DNA from: WTFY01 sp964614915
GTDB taxonomy: Bacteria; Pseudomonadota; Gammaproteobacteria; UBA4575
Reading direction: 5' to 3'
Assembly: GCA_964614915.1 (NCBI GenBank)
Contig: CAZTNC010000015.1
Span: 62,001-126,000 of the forward strand
DNA length: 64,000 nt
Position 1 is the stretch's first letter. Each line of letters starts with the position of its first letter. A model generated the notes under the pieces. The model had not been told where the DNA came from, did not search any database, and saw only the letters and a list, made by a program, of their open reading frames with translations. The translations under genes were made by a program, and so were the position numbers. Below are positions 24,950 to 33,978 of the stretch, piece after piece.

Positions 24950-26125
24950 CTATGTAGTCTTCAGCATTTTACGAATGCTTCTCACAGCTTGCCGGGTCCG
25001 ATGCTCGTTTTCAATCAGGCTAAAACGCACGTGAGAATCACCATACTGGCCAAACCCAATTCCCGGGGATACAGCCACCTGCGCCTCTTCCAGCATTTTT
25101 TTAGAGAACTCCAGCGAGCCTGATTCGCGATAGGGTTCGGGAATTTTTGCCCAGACGAACATCGTCGCCTGTGGCTTCTTGACCTCCCACCCTGCACTTT
25201 CCAGACCCTCGCACAACACGTCACGCCGACTCCTGTAGGTTGAACGAACCTGCTCGACTACTTCCTCCGGGCTGTCCAGGGCAGCAATTGATGCTACCTG
25301 TATCGGCGTGAAAATGCCGTAGTCCACATAGGACTTCAACCTCGACAGAGCTGCCACCAGGGTCGGATTCCCGCACATGAAACCAACCCGCCAGCCCGGC
25401 ATGTTATACGTCTTGGACAAGGAATAAAATTCGACGGCAATGTCTTTCGCTCCCGGCACCTGCAGTACCGAGGGTGCCTGATAGCCGTCGAATGTAATTT
25501 CTGCGTACGCGATGTCGTTCACCAGCCACATGGAATGCTCTCTTGCAATGGCAACGACTTTCTCCAGAAAAGGCAAGTCCACGCACTGGGTGGTCGGATT
25601 GCACGGAAAATTAAGAATCAGCATTTTCGGGCGGGGCCAGGAGTCCTGTATGGCCTTCTCCAGTTCGCGAAAGAAATCCTCGTCTTCTGCCAGCCGTACA
25701 TAAATGATATCTGCACCTGCAATGACACAGCCGTACGGATGGATCGGGTAGGCAGGATTAGGTACCAGTACGGCATCACCAGGCCCCAGAGTGGCCAGGG
25801 CCAGATGCGCCAGGCCCTCTTTCGAGCCAATCGTCACGATGGTTTCGGTTTCAGGGTCAATTTCGACATCGAATTTACGCCTGTACCAGTTGGAAATTGC
25901 ATGGCGTAACTTGGGAATTCCACGGGAAAGCGAATACCGGTGCGTATCTTCTCGCAGTGCGACCTCCGCAAGCTTTTCCGGGATGTGGCGAGGCGGGGGC
26001 TGGTCCGGGTTACCCATGCCAAAATCCACAATGTCCACGCCACGAGACCTGGCATCCGATTTCAGTTCGTTTACGATCGTGAAAACGTAGGGAGGGAGAC
26101 GGGAAATTCTTGCAAAGTCTTCCAT
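24950..26125 (-). CDS. alaC: alanine/aspartate aminotransferase family protein (AlaC-like)
   Basis: Class I PLP aminotransferase. The N-terminus (FARISRLPPYVFTIVNELK) and the PLP-lysine region (EFYSLSKTYNMPGWRVGF) are those of the AlaC/YfdZ group, which makes alanine from pyruvate and glutamate. Length is 391 residues. An alaC-hom-thrC order is common in gamma- and betaproteobacteria. The exact amino acid specificity (alanine, aspartate or methionine precursors) is not proven by sequence. Confidence 0.92.
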   Translation of the reverse strand: MEDFARISRLPPYVFTIVNELKSDARSRGVDIVDFGMGNPDQPPPRHIPEKLAEVALREDTHRYSLSRGIPKLRHAISNWYRRKFDVEIDPETETIVTIGSKEGLAHLALATLGPGDAVLVPNPAYPIHPYGCVIAGADIIYVRLAEDEDFFRELEKAIQDSWPRPKMLILNFPCNPTTQCVDLPFLEKVVAIAREHSMWLVNDIAYAEITFDGYQAPSVLQVPGAKDIAVEFYSLSKTYNMPGWRVGFMCGNPTLVAALSRLKSYVDYGIFTPIQVASIAALDSPEEVVEQVRSTYRSRRDVLCEGLESAGWEVKKPQATMFVWAKIPEPYRESGSLEFSKKMLEEAQVAVSPGIGFGQYGDSHVRFSLIENEHRTRQAVRSIRKMLKTT

Positions 26126-26152
26126 AGACGAATCATCCTAGCCGGGACAGCG

Positions 26153-26158
26153 TATAAT
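26153..26158 (+). promoter_or_regulatory. candidate -10 box for the Mth938-like gene
   Basis: A consensus TATAAT about 47 bp before the ATG at 26205. The matching -35 position is poor (GAATCA), so an activator may be needed or the match may be chance. Confidence 0.35.
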
Positions 26159-26170
26159 ACGTGATTCAAT

Positions 26171-26183
26171 ATAGGCTGCCTAT
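26171..26183. promoter_or_regulatory. 13-bp palindrome downstream of the -10 box
   Basis: ATAGGC, one base, GCCTAT: perfect 6-bp arms located between the candidate -10 box and the ATG at 26205, a position suited to a repressor operator or an mRNA leader element. Confidence 0.3.
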
Positions 26184-26204
26184 GCCCGAGCGCTTGACCA
26201 ACAG

Positions 26205-26579
26205 ATGGACCTCACCCAGGATTTCGCTGATTCAAGCTTTGTGATCACCGGCTACCAGGCCGGGCGTGTGCTGGTAAATGACAAGTCGTACTCCGAAAGC
26301 CTGATCGTCTCACCGGAACGACTGATCACCGCATGGGGGGTCACCAGCATCCGGCAACTGGACAAGGACTGCTTCTCGACCGTTCTCGATCTGCAGCCTG
26401 AAATCGTTCTGGTAGGCTCAGACGAGCAAGGAATATTCCCCGGGGGAGAAGTTCTTGCCTGGCTCGCCCAGCAAAAAATCGGCCTGGAGTGCATGAACTT
26501 GACTGCCGCCTGTAGGACCTACGGGATTCTGGTCGCGGAAGGCCGCAGGGTCGCTGCTGCCCTTATTTTCCCGGACTGA
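26205..26579 (+). CDS. Mth938-like domain protein (DUF498)
   Basis: A 124-residue protein with the Mth938/NDUFAF3-like fold. Features are the N-terminal FVITGYQAGRVLVND, the middle LQPEIVLVGSDEQGIFP, and LECMNLTAACRTYGILVAEGRRVAAAL at the end. A eukaryotic homologue (NDUFAF3) helps assemble respiratory complex I; the bacterial role is unclear. It is divergent from alaC and convergent with nlpD, occupying the place where rpoS often sits in relatives. Confidence 0.88.
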   Translation: MDLTQDFADSSFVITGYQAGRVLVNDKSYSESLIVSPERLITAWGVTSIRQLDKDCFSTVLDLQPEIVLVGSDEQGIFPGGEVLAWLAQQKIGLECMNLTAACRTYGILVAEGRRVAAALIFPD

Positions 26580-26584
26580 CAGGC

Positions 26585-27331
26585 TCAGAGTTTGGGCAAG
26601 TAACGAAGCGGGTTGACAGGCTTGCCATGGCGACGGATCTCAAAATGCAACCTGGGAGATTGTGTACCTGTGCTGCCCATCTCGGCAATTTTCTGTCCAC
26701 GGGTCACCGTCCGGCCCTCCCTCACCAGTAGCTTGCGATTGTGTGCATATGCACTCAGGTATTGCTCACTGTGCTTGACGATGATCAGGTTGCCGTAGCC
26801 CGGCAACCCGTCGCCGCTGTACACGACTTTTCCGGAAGATGCGGCAAGTATCGGCTGCCCGGGCTTGCCAGCAATATCAATCCCCTTGTTGCCCCTCCCC
26901 TTCGGTGAGTATTTCTGGATCACTTTCCCACGCGTCGGCCATACCCAGCCATGCTTCACCGGCTTGGACGCCTTGGACTTCTTGGATACAACCGTTTTTT
27001 TCCTCGTCGTCGAAGGCGACTGTTTTGCTCTGGACGGCTTTTTGGCAGAAGTAGTGGCCGTTGTAGCGGCCTTCAGGGGTACCCTGGGTCCCTTGAGTTG
27101 CAGCCGCTGACCCGGGTAAATCGTGTAGGGTTTGGAGATACGGTTCCAGGCTGCCAGCTCGCGATAATCCAGGCCGTGCAGATACGCGATTGAATACAGG
27201 GTCTCGCCCTTCAGTACCTTGTGATCATCCAGTACATACTTGTAGTAGGACGGTCTTTCCGGATACGAGACACACGCGGCCAGCGTGAAAAAAAAAATTC
27301 CTGCAGCGACTAATCGTACGAAAGCAGTCAT
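26585..27331 (-). CDS. nlpD: NlpD-like lipoprotein with LysM and degenerate M23 domain
   Basis: Outer-membrane lipoprotein that activates the amidase AmiC during division. The signal peptide ends in LAAC (lipid-bearing Cys20). A LysM domain (about 36-80, LKGETLYSIAYLHGL) and a Lys/Ser-rich linker precede an M23 peptidase domain (about 145-245). The usual zinc-ligand motif HxGxD reads NKGIDIA, with the His replaced by Asn, so the domain is probably an activator without peptidase activity, as in E. coli NlpD. The start at 27331 overlaps the yqaA stop by one base (TGATG), implying coupled translation; a longer frame to 27385 would hide the signal peptide. Confidence 0.93.
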   Translation of the reverse strand: MTAFVRLVAAGIFFFTLAACVSYPERPSYYKYVLDDHKVLKGETLYSIAYLHGLDYRELAAWNRISKPYTIYPGQRLQLKGPRVPLKAATTATTSAKKPSRAKQSPSTTRKKTVVSKKSKASKPVKHGWVWPTRGKVIQKYSPKGRGNKGIDIAGKPGQPILAASSGKVVYSGDGLPGYGNLIIVKHSEQYLSAYAHNRKLLVREGRTVTRGQKIAEMGSTGTQSPRLHFEIRRHGKPVNPLRYLPKL

Positions 27332-27912
27332 CAGAAGTAGGTGAAGTAAACAAGAACGATCACAAGTGCGAAGACTGTAGCCCAACCGATCCGCTCTACG
27401 TATTTCCTGACCCAGGGCTCAAACCTGGGGCCCATGTACCTGAGCAGCCCGGCCACCAGAAAAAAACGGGCACCCCTGCCAATGAACGAGGCGAGCACAA
27501 ACGGAAGTATCGCCATGGAAAGCAGCCCGGCCGTGATCGTGAACAGCTTGTAGGGGATAGGAGAAAACCCGGTCACAACGATGACCCATACTCCCCATTC
27601 GCCAAACCATGCCCTCGTGGTTTCAAATTCCGGCCAATAGGAAGACGCTTGCAGCCAGGGCTCAATATACCCAAAGGCGAACGCCCCGATAAAATAGCCC
27701 AGCACCCCTCCCGCCACGGAAGTGACTGTTGTGAGGAACGCAAACCACCACGCACGGGTGGGCCTTGCCACTGTCATTGGAATCAGCAACACATCCGGCG
27801 GGATCGGAAAAAAAGAGGACTCCGCAAAACTCAGCCCCCCCAGATAATAACCAGCACGGGGATGACCAGCCCAAGTCATCACGCTTGCATAGAACCGGGT
27901 GAACAATTTCAT
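27331..27912 (-). CDS. YqaA family inner-membrane protein (DedA/SNARE-associated)
   Basis: A 193-residue membrane protein with four to five hydrophobic segments. The central FIGRGARFFLVAGLLRYMG motif and the N-terminal AGYYLGGLSFAESSFFPIPPDVLLIPM are characteristic of YqaA, a DedA relative with an amphipathic re-entrant loop. DedA proteins flip lipid carriers or phospholipids; for YqaA this is inference. It lies 9 nt after pcm and overlaps nlpD, as in many xanthomonad-like operons. Confidence 0.92.
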   Translation of the reverse strand: MKLFTRFYASVMTWAGHPRAGYYLGGLSFAESSFFPIPPDVLLIPMTVARPTRAWWFAFLTTVTSVAGGVLGYFIGAFAFGYIEPWLQASSYWPEFETTRAWFGEWGVWVIVVTGFSPIPYKLFTITAGLLSMAILPFVLASFIGRGARFFLVAGLLRYMGPRFEPWVRKYVERIGWATVFALVIVLVYFTYF

Positions 27913-27921
27913 TGCAGACCG

Positions 27922-28563
27922 TTATGTATACACGCTTCCCTGTACAAGTGGCACAAAACTGACACTGCCAAGGTTTTCCTGCTCAACCTGGTTTCCGTTC
28001 TTGTGCAACAACAGGAGATCCTGTGCTCCCGATGGCTGACCCACCGGAATGACCAAGCGACCGCCATCGGCCAACTGGTCAATCAGAGCCGATGGAATTT
28101 CGTCCGGGGCCGCAGTAACTACCACGGCATCGTACGGTGCATAACTTTCCCAGCCCCACGAACCATCGGACAACTTGAACCGTATGTTGCGCAGGCCAAG
28201 TTGCATCGCCCGCTTGCGCGCTTGCTGGTAGAGAGCTTCAATACGCTCAACGGTATACACCTTTTCAACCAGCCCGGACAGTACCGCAGCCTGATACCCG
28301 GACCCGGTGCCAACCTCCAGCACCTTTTCCGGTATCCCACCCCGCAAAACAGCCTCCGTCATGCAAGCCACGACATAGGGCTGTGAAATTGTCTGCTTGT
28401 GACCAATGGGCAGGGCCATGTCTTCATAGGCGCGGGAAGCCAGCGCTTCATCGACAAACAGGTGTCTGGGTGTCACGCGCAGTGCCTGAAGGACCTGCCT
28501 GTTGCGGATACCGCGGTCGCGCAAGCGCGAGATCAGGCGGTCTCGCGTGCGTTGCGAAGTCAT
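27922..28563 (-). CDS. pcm: protein-L-isoaspartate O-methyltransferase
   Basis: Repairs isoaspartyl residues in aged proteins using SAM. Motif I VLEVGTGSGYQAAVLS, the upstream GHKQTISQPYVVA, and the late motif ALIDQLADGGRLVIPVG are present. The start at 28563 (MTSQRTRDRLISRL) matches family N-termini and has AAGG 7 nt upstream, giving 213 residues. A GTG at 28599 would add 12 residues. It sits between surE and yqaA in the stationary-phase survival cluster. Confidence 0.95.
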   Translation of the reverse strand: MTSQRTRDRLISRLRDRGIRNRQVLQALRVTPRHLFVDEALASRAYEDMALPIGHKQTISQPYVVACMTEAVLRGGIPEKVLEVGTGSGYQAAVLSGLVEKVYTVERIEALYQQARKRAMQLGLRNIRFKLSDGSWGWESYAPYDAVVVTAAPDEIPSALIDQLADGGRLVIPVGQPSGAQDLLLLHKNGNQVEQENLGSVSFVPLVQGSVYT

Positions 28564-28615
28564 GCCAATGCCTTCGTGCTGTTCCGATCCCAGGGTCACT
28601 GCAGAAACTGCCGGC

Positions 28616-29371
28616 TCAGGTGAATTTGCATGTAGAAACCCACTGCTCTATCGGCTGCATGGCCTTGTAGTGCGTCAGGTCCAGGTGCAGGGGAGTTACG
28701 GAGACGCAGCCATTTCTGATGGCATGGAAGTCGGTGCCAGGCCCTGCATCCTGTTCAGGGCCTGCTGCACCTACCCAGTAGATCGTATCTCCGCGCGGGT
28801 CGGCGGACTCAATGACCGGTTCAGCCTTGTGCCGGCTGCCCAGGCGGGTGGTTTCCATGCCTTTTATCTGCTGCATCGACAAATCGGGTATGTTGACATT
28901 GATGATCAGATCCTGGGGCAATTGCTGCACGGTGAGCTTGGAGATTATTTCATGACTGACCCTGGCACAGGCCTGCAGATCACGCGGGCGGTGAGAATTT
29001 ACCGAAATGGCCACCGCCGGCAGCCCCAGAAACCGGCCCTCCATGGCTGCGGCCACCGTACCCGAATAAATAACATCATCTCCAAGGTTGGCTCCCAGGT
29101 TGATGCCGGCAATCACGATATCCGGCTCATCCTTGATCAGGCCCGTGATGGCCAGATGCACGCAGTCGGTGGGCGTGCCGTCCACGCTGTACCAGTTTTC
29201 AGCAATGGAGTGTGCGCGGATCGGTGCATCCAGTGTCAGGGAGTTACTGGAAGCGCTGTGATCGCGGCTTGGCGCGACAACGGTAATTTTTCCCAGTGGA
29301 GAAAGTGCGTCGGCCAGCGCCTTGAGTCCTTCAGATCGAATTCCGTCATCGTTGCTGAGTAATAGATGCAT
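28616..29371 (-). CDS. surE: 5'/3'-nucleotidase SurE
   Basis: Metal-dependent phosphatase acting on nucleoside monophosphates, linked to stationary-phase survival. The N-terminal MHLLLSNDDG metal-binding block begins exactly at the chosen ATG (29371); APSRDHSASSNSLT, YSVDGTPTDCVHLA and GINLGANLGDDVIYSGTVAAAMEG follow. The product is 251 residues. The frame is open much further upstream, but that part overlaps the divergent smr gene and is not conserved. Confidence 0.96.
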   Translation of the reverse strand: MHLLLSNDDGIRSEGLKALADALSPLGKITVVAPSRDHSASSNSLTLDAPIRAHSIAENWYSVDGTPTDCVHLAITGLIKDEPDIVIAGINLGANLGDDVIYSGTVAAAMEGRFLGLPAVAISVNSHRPRDLQACARVSHEIISKLTVQQLPQDLIINVNIPDLSMQQIKGMETTRLGSRHKAEPVIESADPRGDTIYWVGAAGPEQDAGPGTDFHAIRNGCVSVTPLHLDLTHYKAMQPIEQWVSTCKFT

Positions 29372-29466
29372 CACTGCTACTGAAATCTGCCGCTGTGGGA
29401 AGTAGAATTGAGCAAACGCCCGGTCAGGAATCGTAGCAAAATAATACACCCAAATGGAATGTAAAC

Positions 29467-30018
29467 ATGTCCAAGCAAGGAAGTTGTTCAGGTAAGAAAA
29501 CCCGCTTTGCAGACCTTGTAAAGGGCGTCCGACCCCTGCACTCGGACCACTCAAACCGCATAGAAGACAACACTCCAAAGCCAAGCGCCCTGCCCCTGGA
29601 AACCATGAAAGACCACGGGCGCGTCCTAGAAGAGTCGCTGGACACCAGTCTGGAGTTCGAAGACATGCAGCCCGGAGACAGCCTGTCGTTTCGCAACGAC
29701 AGGGTCCGAAAAAATGCATTCAGAAAACTCAAAAAGGGGCAATACAGCATCGAGGCTGAGCTCGACCTGCATGGCTTGACCATTGCAGAAGCCAAGCCTG
29801 CACTTGTGGATTTCATCAAGGTCTCGCGTGAAAAAAACATACGGTGCGTCCGGATTATCCATGGCAAAGGCCACGGCTCGAGCAACCAGGGGCCAAAATT
29901 AAAGCCCATGGTCAACCGGTGGCTGCAAAAAAGAGAGGAAATACTGGCCTTTTGCTCAGCGCGACCCGTAGACGGAGGCACCGGGGCTGTGTACGTGCTG
30001 CTCAAATCCCTGAGCTGA
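29467..30018 (+). CDS. Smr domain protein (MutS2 C-terminal-like)
   Basis: A 183-residue cytoplasmic protein with a charged N-terminal half and a C-terminal Smr domain (about 95-183). The diagnostic LDLHG and HGKGHGS motifs are present, as is the terminal GGTGAVYVLLK. Free-standing Smr proteins (SmrA/SmrB type) are nucleases; E. coli SmrB cleaves mRNA at collided ribosomes. Which of these applies here is not known. Its last 17 bp overlap the end of fadE on the other strand. Confidence 0.93.
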   Translation: MSKQGSCSGKKTRFADLVKGVRPLHSDHSNRIEDNTPKPSALPLETMKDHGRVLEESLDTSLEFEDMQPGDSLSFRNDRVRKNAFRKLKKGQYSIEAELDLHGLTIAEAKPALVDFIKVSREKNIRCVRIIHGKGHGSSNQGPKLKPMVNRWLQKREEILAFCSARPVDGGTGAVYVLLKSLS

Positions 30019-32515
30019 AACCGTCCGGCGTTTGGCTTGTATCCGCCTTTTCAGCGTGGTTACCAGCACTTTCCTCTGCTTCGGCTCCTGGCCGTTGCGC
30101 CCCTTTGCCTGCTGGAAAGTCATCGACCGCGATTGCTGCCTGTGTTGCGGTGCGCGCCCGTTCGACAAGCTCAGCTTCATGTTGCGTGACAATGCCTTGT
30201 GCGACTGCATCGCCCAGCCAGTCCTTGGGCCGCCCCCTCTGCGGAGGGGAGATGCCTGCTCTCGCGAGCTTGCGTTCTGCCTCCTCTGCAGCGACAACGG
30301 CGGTCAGTGCATGTTGCACCCTCCCTGTGGCATCTTCGGGGTCAGTACTCTTGAAGATTCCCCCGGTGAGCCGATCTCGGGCCGCAGACGGCTCAATAAG
30401 GATCTCGGCAACACGCTGCCCCAGCGCATCATCAGGATAGTGCAGGCTTCTTCCGGTAGGAAACACGATGGCTCGCAGGAGTTGCCCGACGATTCGCGAG
30501 GGAAAATTCCGCATGATTTCATCCAATGCATGCTGGGCATGGTAGAGGCAGTACTTTGCACCCCACTCGACCAGCGGGAAATCCGTTGCAGGTCTGCCCG
30601 TCTCCTGGTAGTGCTTCAGAATCGCCGAGCATAGATACATGTAACCCAGCACATCCGCAAAGCGACCGGAAAGCTTTTCCCTGCGCTTGAGATTGCCTCC
30701 CAAGAACAACAGCGCAAAATCCGACACAAATGCATAGCTTGCACTGATCCTTGCCAGGCGCCTGAAGTAGCCCCGGGTGGACCCCTGCACCGGGCTTGGC
30801 GCAAACCGGCTCCGGGTCACACCGTACAGGAATGATCTCGCACCGTTGCGGACGGTATAGCCCAGGTGTTGGAACAGGATCTGGTCGAACTCCCTCAGTC
30901 CGGCCTCGTGGTCCGGGTCCGAAGCTGCATTGATCTCGGCCATCAGGTAAGGATGGCACCGCATGGCCCCCTGCCCGAAGATGATCAGGCTGCGGACCAG
31001 GATATTTGCACCCTCAACCGTGACACTCATCGGCATGGACTGGTAAATCTGTGCAAGATAGTTACTCGGCCCCAGGCAGATTCCGCGACCCCCGTGCACA
31101 TCCATGGCATCGTTGATCACCCTGCGCACGCTCTCCGTATTGTGGTACTTGAGCATCGCCGTCGCTACGGACGGTTTCTCTCCATGGTCGATGGCCGAGG
31201 CGGTCAGCCTTCGCCCGGCTTCCATCATGTAGGTCAGTCCGCCGATCCTGCCCAGGGCTTCCTGCACGCCCTCGAACTTGCCGATCGGGATGCCGAATTG
31301 CCTTCGGGTCCGAGTATAGGCGCCGCTCATGTAGCTGATGAATTTTCCCGCACCCGCACTCAAGGCCGGCAGCGAGATACCGCGTCCTACAGAGAGGCAC
31401 TCCACGATCATGCGCCAGCCCTTGCCAATCTGGTCCTGTCCTCCGATGACCCAGTCGATTGGAATGAATACATCCTCTCCCCAATTCGGACCATTCTGGA
31501 TGGAAGCATTGAGCGGGTTATGCCGGGTGCCTATACGCACTCCCGGTGTATCGGTGGGAACCAGGGCACAGGTGATACCCAGATTCTCCCGTTCGCCGAG
31601 CAGGCCGTCCGGATCATAGGCCTTGAAGGCAAGCCCCAGCACGGTCGCAACCGGTCCCAATGTGATATAGCGTTTTGCCCAGTTCAGGCGCAAACCCAAA
31701 ACTTCCCTTCCTTCAAACGTGCCTCGGCATACCACCCCGGTATCCGGCATCGCGCCGGCATCGGACCCGGCATCCGGTCCCGTCAGGGCGAAACAGGGAA
31801 TCTCTTCCCCTGCGGCAAGCCTTGGCAAGTAATGACCTTTTTGTGCCTCCGTGCCGTAGTGCAACAAGAGTTCGGCGGGTCCCAGTGAATTCGGCACCAT
31901 CACAGTGACAGCCGCACTGCTGCTGCGGCTCACAATTTTCATGACAACGGAAGAATGCGCAACGGCAGAAAACTCAAGACCTCCGTATTTCTTCGGTATG
32001 ATCATTCCGAAAAACTTGTTTTTCTTGAGGAATTCCCAGACCTCGGGGGAAAGATCATTCAGTTCGCTGGTCATTTTCCAGTCATCGATCATCCGGCATA
32101 ACTCGTCTACCGGGCCATCCAGGAAAGCCTGCTCCTCGTCGGAAAGCACCGAGGTCTTGTGCTCCAGCAGTTTTTGCCAATCAGGGTTGCCCTGAAACAA
32201 TTCTGCTTCCCACCACGAGGTCCCCGCTTCAACCGCCTCGCGCTCCGTTTCCGACATTGGTGGCAGCACCTTGCGTATGTAGGCGAACATTGGCCTGCTC
32301 AAAAACGCGATGCGCAGATCAGGTGAGTTGAGCAGTGCCAGAAAAATGAACAGCGCCCACAGGACAAGGCCTCCCACTACCGACAAAAAACCGAACAGGG
32401 TCAGAAACAGCAGGCCCGCACCCAATATCAGGGTCCACACAGAATATGCCCACTTGGCCCTGCTTAGACCAAAAACCAGGCCACCCACGACCAGACACCA
32501 AACTATGAACGTCAC
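30002..32515 (-). CDS. fadE: acyl-CoA dehydrogenase FadE
   Basis: First step of fatty acid beta-oxidation, making enoyl-CoA with FAD. The 837-residue size, two to three N-terminal membrane segments (about 1-65), a central acyl-CoA dehydrogenase core (FALTGPDAGSDAGAMPDTG, YTRTRRQFGIPIGKFEG, AMDVHGGRGICLGP) and a C-terminal DUF1974 region are those of proteobacterial FadE. The gene is monocistronic. It is divergent from moeA and overlaps smr end to end. Confidence 0.95.
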   Translation of the reverse strand: MTFIVWCLVVGGLVFGLSRAKWAYSVWTLILGAGLLFLTLFGFLSVVGGLVLWALFIFLALLNSPDLRIAFLSRPMFAYIRKVLPPMSETEREAVEAGTSWWEAELFQGNPDWQKLLEHKTSVLSDEEQAFLDGPVDELCRMIDDWKMTSELNDLSPEVWEFLKKNKFFGMIIPKKYGGLEFSAVAHSSVVMKIVSRSSSAAVTVMVPNSLGPAELLLHYGTEAQKGHYLPRLAAGEEIPCFALTGPDAGSDAGAMPDTGVVCRGTFEGREVLGLRLNWAKRYITLGPVATVLGLAFKAYDPDGLLGERENLGITCALVPTDTPGVRIGTRHNPLNASIQNGPNWGEDVFIPIDWVIGGQDQIGKGWRMIVECLSVGRGISLPALSAGAGKFISYMSGAYTRTRRQFGIPIGKFEGVQEALGRIGGLTYMMEAGRRLTASAIDHGEKPSVATAMLKYHNTESVRRVINDAMDVHGGRGICLGPSNYLAQIYQSMPMSVTVEGANILVRSLIIFGQGAMRCHPYLMAEINAASDPDHEAGLREFDQILFQHLGYTVRNGARSFLYGVTRSRFAPSPVQGSTRGYFRRLARISASYAFVSDFALLFLGGNLKRREKLSGRFADVLGYMYLCSAILKHYQETGRPATDFPLVEWGAKYCLYHAQHALDEIMRNFPSRIVGQLLRAIVFPTGRSLHYPDDALGQRVAEILIEPSAARDRLTGGIFKSTDPEDATGRVQHALTAVVAAEEAERKLARAGISPPQRGRPKDWLGDAVAQGIVTQHEAELVERARTATQAAIAVDDFPAGKGAQRPGAEAEESAGNHAEKADTSQTPDGFSSGI

Positions 32516-32655
32516 CCAAAATCCTCCATCTCGGCCATCTCCAATGGCAAGGCATCACCTACCTGTATTGTACTCCAACAGAGACTGCACGCCGGGCTCC
32601 AGGAGTGCGGAGGCAGAACCTGCAGCCTGGCTTCATTCTGTAAACCCGCCCCGAT

Positions 32656-32661
32656 TATAAT
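32656..32661 (+). promoter_or_regulatory. candidate -10 box of moeA
   Basis: A consensus TATAAT 28 bp before the moeA ATG, with a weak -35-like TTCATT 18 bp upstream at 32632-32637. The spacing fits a sigma-70 promoter with a short leader. Confidence 0.5.
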
Positions 32662-32688
32662 AGTGCATCAGAGTTCCAGGGTACGCCG

Positions 32689-33972
32689 ATGACTTCCACT
32701 GACCAACGCTATGATCCCAGTTGCATGGATGACTTTGACCCGGCATCCCTGGATGCCGAGCAGGCGCTAACGCAAATTATCAACACAGTAACCCAACCGC
32801 ATGAAGTCGAGACCGTATCTGTCCGGGATTCGTTAGGGCGTGTGGTCGCTAGTGAGTCACGTTCAAGGATCAATGTGCCCGGCCATACGAACTCTGCGAT
32901 GGATGGGTATGCGATTTGCGGTGAAGACATTCCTGCCCGCGGACAGGCCGTGCTGTCTGTGATTGGGACGTCTTGGGCAGGACGGCCGTTCCCCGGGTCC
33001 ATTCAGTCCGGAGAATGTGTGCGTATCATGACAGGTGCTGCCATGCCAGACGGCTCCGATACGGTGGTGATGCAAGAGCGTGTCCAGAAAACCGGTGACA
33101 CGATCAGTATCGACTGCAACAACGAGCCCGGGCAAAACGTTCGTCAGGCCGGTGAGGATATTCAGGCTGGCGAGATCGTTCTGGAAAGCGGCAAGCACAT
33201 TCGCCCGTCGGAACTGGGGCTGCTGGCTTCGGTGGGTATCAACGAGATCACCGTGTACAAAAAGTTGCGGGTGGCTTTTTTCTCCACGGGTGACGAACTG
33301 AGACCCGTCGGCTCCAAACTGCAAAAAGGCCAGATCTATGACAGCAATCGCTACACCCTGTACGGCATGCTGTCTCGCCTGGGAGTTGAAATTGCCGACC
33401 TGGGCGTGATCAGGGATGAAAGAAGTGCGCTCAAGCAAGTCTTCTCGGACGCTGCTGCCAAGGCAGACGTTGTAATTACTTCCGGAGGTGTGTCCGTCGG
33501 TGAAGCCGATTTTGTAAAGGAAATACTCGAACAACAGGGCACAGTTCATTTCTGGAAAGTAGCCATGAAACCAGGAAGGCCCCTCGCATTCGGGAAAATT
33601 GGTGATGCATGGTTTTTCGGCCTGCCGGGGAATCCTGTCTCCGTTATGGTGACCTTCTATATGTTTGTGCTGCCTGCCCTGAGGAAAATGATGGGAAATC
33701 CCTATCGGGAGCCCCTGACAGTTACAGCCACCTGCTCCTCCAAACTGCGCAAGCGTGCTGGGCGCATCGAATATCAGCGAGGCATCTTAACCTGGGAAAA
33801 AAATGGCGGCCCGTTGGGCCATAGTTACAGGGTGTCCAAAACAGGCCCGCAGGGGTCCGGGGTACTGCGCTCCATGTCCGATGCAAACTGCTTCATCATA
33901 CTGCCAATGGAATCCTCGGGTGTCGAGGCAGGCGATGAAGTCAGGGTGTTACCCTTTGAGACGATTGTCTAG
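32689..33972 (+). CDS. moeA: molybdopterin molybdenumtransferase
   Basis: Inserts molybdate into adenylated molybdopterin. The N-terminal NSAMDGYAI block, GEDIQAGEIVLESGKHI, the MoCF-like core (IYDSNRYTLYGMLSRLG, TSGGVSVGEADFVKE) and FFGLPGNPVSVMV are all present in 427 residues. AGGG lies just before the ATG. It faces moaE across a hairpin terminator, and moaB follows on the plus strand. Confidence 0.96.
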   Translation: MTSTDQRYDPSCMDDFDPASLDAEQALTQIINTVTQPHEVETVSVRDSLGRVVASESRSRINVPGHTNSAMDGYAICGEDIPARGQAVLSVIGTSWAGRPFPGSIQSGECVRIMTGAAMPDGSDTVVMQERVQKTGDTISIDCNNEPGQNVRQAGEDIQAGEIVLESGKHIRPSELGLLASVGINEITVYKKLRVAFFSTGDELRPVGSKLQKGQIYDSNRYTLYGMLSRLGVEIADLGVIRDERSALKQVFSDAAAKADVVITSGGVSVGEADFVKEILEQQGTVHFWKVAMKPGRPLAFGKIGDAWFFGLPGNPVSVMVTFYMFVLPALRKMMGNPYREPLTVTATCSSKLRKRAGRIEYQRGILTWEKNGGPLGHSYRVSKTGPQGSGVLRSMSDANCFIILPMESSGVEAGDEVRVLPFETIV

Positions 33973-33978
33973 ACTGTC

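Noticed and set aside
29372..29719. Long N-terminal extension of SurE
   Set aside because: It would overlap the divergent smr gene and precedes the universally conserved start MHLLLSNDDG.
30866..31888. 340-codon plus-strand frame inside fadE
   Set aside because: Antisense to the conserved acyl-CoA dehydrogenase core; no ribosome binding site and no recognisable domain.
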